From Planctomycetota bacterium (GTDB lineage: Bacteria; Planctomycetota; Phycisphaerae; WQYP01), in the NCBI GenBank assembly GCA_023489375.1, contig JAMDCX010000116.1:1-9557 (forward strand): a DNA stretch of 9,557 nucleotides, written 5' to 3'. The number at the start of each line of letters is the position of its first letter. Position 1 is the stretch's first letter. The notes beneath the pieces are model-generated. The model worked only from the letters and a program-made list of their open reading frames with translations. It had not been told where the DNA came from and did no database searches. Both the position numbers and the translations under genes were made by a program. Of the stretch, positions 6,406 through 9,557 are shown piece by piece.

Positions 6406-6424
6406 CAACGAACAACGAACAAAA
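6406..6424 (+). repeat. Heptanucleotide tandem tract (CAACGAA)
   Basis: CAACGAA CAACGAA CAAAA: two exact seven-base units, related to the CACAACGA tracts of the first island. Confidence 0.6.
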
Positions 6425-6458
6425 TAACTGTTGTGATTCCGGCGTTTTTAAGTGTAGC

Positions 6459-6479
6459 GCAGCGCAACGTCTCATTAAG
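6459..6479 (+). repeat. 21-bp direct repeat, copy 2
   Basis: Identical over 21 bases to 743-763. It is followed by GACCGCAAGGCCGT and then the TTACTCA heptad tract, paralleling the first copy. Confidence 0.75.
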
Positions 6480-6496
6480 ACCGCAAGGCCGTCCCC

Positions 6497-6521
6497 TTAC
6501 TCATTATTCATTACGCATTAC
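6497..6521 (+). repeat. Heptanucleotide tandem tract (TTACTCA-type), copy 2
   Basis: TTACTCA TTATTCA TTACGCA TTAC: four degenerate seven-base units. The first 16 bases equal those at 781-796. Confidence 0.65.
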
Positions 6522-6557
6522 GGTGCAACCGCAGGATGGGCGATGTTGATGGCCGGG

Positions 6558-6571
6558 TTGTGAACGGTTAC
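6558..6571 (-). repeat. 14-bp interspersed repeat, copy 5
   Basis: TTGTGAACGGTTAC, reverse orientation, differing from the reference by two bases at the outer end. Together with copy 4 it brackets a 342-bp segment containing nearly all the repeats of the second island. Confidence 0.7.
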
Positions 6572-6680
6572 GCGTTCTTGTATCTGAGAATTGAAATTTG
6601 AGAATGGATTGGCCACCGACAGGTGTTTCGCTTGACGCCCCCGCGCGCTGGGCCGAAGATATGGCCAGAGGTGTTGTTGC

Positions 6681-7859
6681 GTGCAGGATATCGACAAGCT
6701 ATTGATGGATATGGAGTCGTTCCACGTCGAACGCACCGAATCTTTGAGCGACACGGATAAATTCTGTAAAGCCATTTGCGCCTTTTCCAACGATATGCCC
6801 GGATCAGGCCTGCCCGGCTACTTATTTGTCGGGGTTGATAAAAAGGGCGTTCCAACCGGAGCAAATATCAATGAGCGCCTGCTGGAAAGCCTCGCCGGTC
6901 ACAGAAACAATGGCCAGATACTACCCGTTCCATCTATGCACGTTTTCAAAGCAAACTGCCGGGGAAAAGATATAGCCGTGGTCGAGGTTTTGCCATCGGA
7001 TATGCCGCCGGTTCGCTATAAGCAAGTTGTGTATATACGGACCGGCCCTTCAACCGGCATTGCAACCGCTGAACAGGAGCGGCGGTTGGAGGAAAGGCGT
7101 GTTGATCGCGCCCGAACCTGGGACACCCGCGCGTGCGTTGATGCGTCATTGAATGACCTGGCGTTGGACATATTCAAGTCAACCTATCTCCCCAGCGGGG
7201 TGTCGCGCGCGGTTCTGGAAGAAAATGGGCGTTCGGTCGAGGAACAACTCGGATCTCTGCGTTTTTACCATAAAAAACTCAACGCTCCAACGAACGCGGC
7301 GGTGCTGCTGTTTGGCAAAGACCCTTTGTATTTCTTCCCCGGTGCGTACGTTCAATACGTCAAATATGATGGCCCATCCCAGTCCGACCCACCCGTGAAG
7401 GAAATGCGGATTTCCGGGGATTTCGTAAACGTCATGCGCGATCTCGACCGTCTGGCGAAAGATGTTGCAAACTACCGGCCGATTCGCCGCAGTGATTTAT
7501 CCGAGGAAATGGTCGCCGATTACCCGGACATTGCCCTGCACGAGTTGTTTATTAATGCGGTCATTCATCGAAATTATGATGGCTCGACAACGCCGGTGTC
7601 CATCAACCATTTTTCAGACCGCATAGAAATACAGAATCCCGGTTCGCTCTACGGCGACCTCACCCGGGATCAATTCCCCGGTGGAACCGCATATCGGAAC
7701 CCGGTACTCGCGGAAGCGGCAAAAATACTCGGCTTCGCGAATCAGTTCGGGCGTGGAATTGCGCTTGCGGAGGACCGCCTGCTCAAAAATGGCAGTCCCA
7801 AGCTGGGGTATGCTCTTGGCGACAATCATCTGGTCATGATCGTGAGGCAAAGATCATGA
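6681..7859 (+). CDS. AlbA_2/Schlafen-type protein with RecG-C-like GHKL ATPase domain
   Basis: A 392-residue protein of the family often annotated as ATP-binding or RNA-binding protein. The N-terminal AlbA_2 domain (about 11-125) shows SLSDTDKFCKAICAFSND (21-38), GYLFVGVDKKG (46-56), PPVRYKQVVYIRTG (109-122) and the ATAEQERRLEERR end (128-140). A central linker includes PTNAAVLLFGKDP (203-215). The C-terminal GHKL-type ATP-binding domain shows an N box (HELFINAVIHRNYDG, 287-301), IEIQNPGSL (316-324) and ANQFGRGI (353-360). The usual acidic EFKE-like motif of AlbA_2 reads VERTES here. GTG 6681 is chosen because AGAGG lies nine bases upstream; TTG/ATG codons near 6702 are alternatives. It overlaps the ParA-type gene by ATGA. 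Such proteins occur as transcription regulators, mobile-element and defence-associated proteins; the role here is unknown. Confidence 0.85.
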   Translation: MQDIDKLLMDMESFHVERTESLSDTDKFCKAICAFSNDMPGSGLPGYLFVGVDKKGVPTGANINERLLESLAGHRNNGQILPVPSMHVFKANCRGKDIAVVEVLPSDMPPVRYKQVVYIRTGPSTGIATAEQERRLEERRVDRARTWDTRACVDASLNDLALDIFKSTYLPSGVSRAVLEENGRSVEEQLGSLRFYHKKLNAPTNAAVLLFGKDPLYFFPGAYVQYVKYDGPSQSDPPVKEMRISGDFVNVMRDLDRLAKDVANYRPIRRSDLSEEMVADYPDIALHELFINAVIHRNYDGSTTPVSINHFSDRIEIQNPGSLYGDLTRDQFPGGTAYRNPVLAEAAKILGFANQFGRGIALAEDRLLKNGSPKLGYALGDNHLVMIVRQRS

Positions 7860-8890
7860 AAACCATAGCTTTTTTCAACAACAAGGGCGGCGTGGGTAAA
7901 ACCTCAATGGTATACCATCTGGCGTGGATGCTTCACGACATGGGGCATCGGGTGCTGGCTGTTGATCTTGATCCCCAATGCAATCTTACCAGCATGTTTC
8001 TGGAAGAATCCGCACTCGAAGAACTTTGGCCGGAGGGTCAACACCCCGATACAATCCTCGGCTCGGTTGCCCCATTGATTGAAAGTCTCGGAGATATGCA
8101 GGCTCCCCATCCCATCAACGTAGAAAATGGTCCTTCGATTGTTGCCGGTGATCTGGGACTTAGTGCATTTGAGGATCGCTTATCCGAGGCATGGGGCAGG
8201 TGTCTGGACGATAAACCCGCGATTGCGGGCGACGGCTTTCGGGTTGTGACCGCATTTTATCGGGTGATGAAATCGGCAACGGAGCAGTGTGGAAGTGAAC
8301 TTGCCCTCATTGATGTTGGCCCAAATATCGGTGCTATGAATCGTGCGGCCTTGATTGCCGCCGATTTCATTGTCATTCCGATCGGAGCCGATCTATTTTC
8401 GCTGCAAGGCCTGCGCAACTTGGGGCCTACACTGCGGGATTGGAGGCAAGGCTGGGAAACGCGACGGCGCGGACGGGTTCCAATGGGTTTGCCAATGCCG
8501 TCTGGCCAAATGCGGCCGCTGGGGTATGTTCTATTGAACCCGTCGGTGCGCGAAAATAGGCCGGTAAAATCCTATTTGAAATGGGCGAACCGCATCCCCG
8601 CCACCTATTGCAAGGAGATACTTGGTCAGAATCTTTACCCTGCGACCGCAGCGGACGATTCCAATCAGCTTGCCATGCTCAAGCATTTCAAAAGCCTGAT
8701 GCCCATGGCGCAGGATGCCAGAAAGCCCATGTTTCATCTTACTGCCGCCGACGGAGCCATTGGCGGCCATGCGGGTGCCGTGCAGGACTGCCGCCTGCAA
8801 TTTGAAACGCTGGCGAAACGCATCTTGGAACGGGCCGAGGTATCTCAGACCAATGAGAGGTGCATGACGGATTCGGCGCAACGTTCTTGA
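7856..8890 (+). CDS. ParA/MinD-type P-loop ATPase, orphan
   Basis: A 344-residue ATPase of the ParA family. Visible are the deviant Walker A KGGVGKTS (10-17, with both the signature and P-loop lysines), the A' motif VDLDPQCNLTSMF (36-48), and Walker B LALIDVGP (149-156) followed by AALIAADFIVIPI (164-176). Specific stretches such as GDLGLSAFEDRLSEAW (98-113) and FSLQGLRNLGPTL (181-193) look like a distinct ParA-like subgroup and not plasmid ParA or MinD. There is no N-terminal helix-turn-helix and no amphipathic membrane-targeting helix is obvious at the C-terminus. No parB or centromere-like array is nearby, so plasmid partition is unlikely. The start ATG overlaps the stop of the AlbA_2-type gene, so the two are translationally coupled and probably work together. 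The stop is about 27 bases from an intron relic on the other strand, but the protein does not look truncated. Confidence 0.88.
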   Translation: MKTIAFFNNKGGVGKTSMVYHLAWMLHDMGHRVLAVDLDPQCNLTSMFLEESALEELWPEGQHPDTILGSVAPLIESLGDMQAPHPINVENGPSIVAGDLGLSAFEDRLSEAWGRCLDDKPAIAGDGFRVVTAFYRVMKSATEQCGSELALIDVGPNIGAMNRAALIAADFIVIPIGADLFSLQGLRNLGPTLRDWRQGWETRRRGRVPMGLPMPSGQMRPLGYVLLNPSVRENRPVKSYLKWANRIPATYCKEILGQNLYPATAADDSNQLAMLKHFKSLMPMAQDARKPMFHLTAADGAIGGHAGAVQDCRLQFETLAKRILERAEVSQTNERCMTDSAQRS

Positions 8891-8917
8891 TGGGCCGTCA
8901 GCTCCGCCACTCCCTGT

Positions 8918-8997
8918 GATAGGGGCGGAAAAGTCCGCTTTTATTGCCGACTCTATCCCCCTCCGAACCGGATGTGCGGATTTACTGCATCCGGCTC
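8918..8997 (-). ncRNA. Group II intron domain V (and degenerate domain VI), relic
   Basis: Read on the minus strand, 8997-8965 gives the 33-base hairpin that defines group II introns. GAGCCGGAT pairs with ATCCGGTTC over nine pairs, including the G-U wobble in the AGC catalytic triad; a two-base AC bulge follows, then a distal GCAG/CCGC stem. The distal stem has an A-C mismatch, and the loop is TAAAT in place of the usual GAAA-type loop, which suggests decay. Downstream, GGAGGGGG and CCCCTATC (ending near 8918) are in the places expected for domain VI and the 3' end. The base before the CCCC run is G, where many bacterial introns have a bulged branch-point A, so splicing by branching may be lost. 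No intron reverse transcriptase is present in the window. Confidence 0.72.
8925..8945 (+). terminator. Possible intrinsic terminator of the AlbA_2-ParA unit
   Basis: GCGGA (8925-8929), loop AAAG, TCCGC (8934-8938), then TTTTATT on the + strand, 35 bases after the ParA-type stop. The stem is only five pairs. The same bases form part of the presumed domain VI of the group II intron relic on the minus strand, so the terminator look may be incidental. Confidence 0.4.
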
Positions 8998-9279
8998 TTC
9001 GATTTAATCCTGCTACGCTACTGGGATGTAGCCCATGGCTGCTCGCCCTTCGGATGAAACGGAAACAGCCCACCTGCTTCATTAACGTGCCTTGAGGTAT
9101 CGGGCGGATACGGTTCTCGGCCCGAAGCCTCGCTTTCGCGACGTTTCCGTTCCATCACTGAGCCATCTTGGGGCCTGCGAAAAACAATTCCGCCGGGGTG
9201 ATACATCTGTGCGGTTGAAACACTCGGCTGGTTGGCTGGGATGGCAAAGGAAAACACGAAGTTAATCATGCACTGGGCC
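8998..9279 (-). other. Non-coding stretch, possibly further intron relic
   Basis: Between the sugar-transporter stop and domain V no supported gene is seen. The minus-strand RNA would contain TCGC-GAAA-GCGA (9141-9130), a hairpin with a GNRA tetraloop, directly followed by a GGC-TTCGG-GCC hairpin, consistent with structured intron sequence 5' of domain V. The bases just before domain V (GATTAAATCGAA) also fit intron linker sequence in style. The 5' boundary and domain I cannot be placed, so a 3' fragment is more likely than a complete ORF-less intron. Confidence 0.35.
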
Positions 9280-9555
9280 TTAGTGGTGCGTGACGGTTTC
9301 TGGTATCGCGCCATCTGCACATGTCGCCGCCGGGATGGCCGCACGCGGTCGGCCGGCCCGGTAACCGTATAATCCATAGAAGGCAATGTACACGTAAGAC
9401 ATCATCGGAACAATAAACGAATGTTGAATCCCAATGTGATCGGCCATGAACCCCTGCAAAGGCGGCAACAAGGCCCCGCCGAGAATGGCCATAATCAGCA
9501 GACTGGAGGCCTGACTTTTCAAAGCCCCCAGCCCTTCAATCGCCAGTGAAAAGAT
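9280..9555 (-). CDS. FucP-like MFS sugar:proton symporter, C-terminal part (5' end outside window)
   Basis: The last 91 residues of an inner-membrane major-facilitator permease. IFSLAIEGLGA, then SSLLIMAILGGALLPPLQG and a final helix around SFIVPMMSYVYIAFYGLYGY resemble the last two or three helices of the fucose/glucose/galactose permease branch (FucP), where GLG, MSIVGGAI-PP-G and Q-FIVP stretches are typical. A hydrophilic tail of about 25 residues (RAGRPRAAIPAATCADG onwards) follows before the TAA stop, longer and more alanine/proline-rich than I expect. The gene reads off the right edge, so its N-terminus and substrate cannot be judged. It converges with the ParA-type gene, with the intron relic between them. 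Confidence 0.85.
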   Translation of the reverse strand: MFSLAIEGLGALKSQASSLLIMAILGGALLPPLQGFMADHIGIQHSFIVPMMSYVYIAFYGLYGYRAGRPRAAIPAATCADGAIPETVTHH

Positions 9556-9557
9556 AT

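Larger units (their letters stand above)
6199..6680. other. Second repeat-rich non-coding island
   Basis: No convincing gene. It holds 14-bp repeat copies 4 (6230) and 5 (6558) in opposite orientation near its two ends, heptad tracts, the second copies of the palindrome and of the 21-bp repeat, and a nested hairpin (6349-6402). The order palindrome, 21-mer, heptad tract matches the first island. The final ~100 bases, from 6572, contain no repeats and lead into the AlbA_2-type gene; TTGTGA (6559-6564) and TATCTG (6581-6586), 16 apart, are a weak promoter possibility with the -35 inside repeat copy 5. Confidence 0.65.

Noticed and set aside
267..6571. CRISPR array
   Set aside because: The repeats are 14-21 bases, irregularly spaced, mixed in orientation and intermingled with low-complexity tracts; no cas gene is present.
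6604..6705. A 33-residue frame overlapping the start of the AlbA_2-type gene
   Set aside because: It could be a leader peptide or a gene remnant, but it has no convincing ribosome-binding site and no recognisable sequence.
7856..8890. Plasmid or chromosome partition (parABS) locus
   Set aside because: No ParB-like gene, no parS-like 16-bp palindrome and no nearby replication gene were seen; the partner is an AlbA_2-type protein.
8531..9082. A 183-residue minus-strand frame overlapping the end of the ParA-type gene and the intron relic
   Set aside because: It covers domain V and the 3' end of a clear gene; no motif supports it.
9018..9386. A 122-residue minus-strand frame between the transporter and domain V
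   Set aside because: It overlaps the transporter's C-terminal coding region in another frame, and its C-terminal part is probably intron RNA sequence; it shows no reverse-transcriptase or maturase motif.

Overview
The window looks like a chromosomal segment of a Gram-negative bacterium: it carries lipid A (LpxA), peptidoglycan-precursor (MurJ) and thiamine genes. The ThiD2-ThiE fusion and the long non-coding islands full of hairpins, short palindromes and seven-base tandem repeats remind me of the Planctomycetota/Verrucomicrobiota/Lentisphaerota group. That placement is an impression from gene style, not a phylogenetic result. There is no sign of a plasmid or phage backbone.

Layout, left to right. 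(1) Positions 2-247 are the C-terminal end of peptide deformylase, with a terminator-like hairpin across its stop codon. (2) Positions 248-1713 form a repeat-rich island. It holds three copies of a 14-bp interspersed repeat, several unrelated strong hairpins, CACAACGA-type low-complexity tracts and probably one small zinc-knuckle protein (1199-1417). It ends in a leader with a consensus -10 box and a dyad. (3) Positions 1714-6198 are a tight four-gene + strand cluster: a GT2 glycosyltransferase, lpxA, a ThiD2-ThiE fusion and murJ. Gaps are 4 bp, 52 bp and an 8-bp overlap, so co-transcription is likely. Three of the four act in or near the cell envelope and the fourth makes thiamine phosphate. 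(4) Positions 6199-6680 are a second repeat island sharing several elements, in the same order, with the first. (5) Positions 6681-8890 are a two-gene unit joined by an ATGA overlap: a Schlafen/AlbA_2-type protein with a RecG-C-like GHKL ATPase domain, and a ParA/MinD-type ATPase with no ParB partner. This pair is the accessory part of the window and the best candidate for an uncharacterised system. (6) Immediately after it, on the minus strand, is a recognisable group II intron domain V with degenerate features and no reverse transcriptase, so an intron relic. A possible + strand terminator for the two-gene unit lies in the same bases as the presumed domain VI. (7) The right edge holds the C-terminal end of a FucP-like MFS sugar transporter on the minus strand.

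The housekeeping cluster is annotated with high confidence. The function of the AlbA_2/ParA pair is unknown from sequence alone. Family assignments come from motifs I can see; no database search was run.
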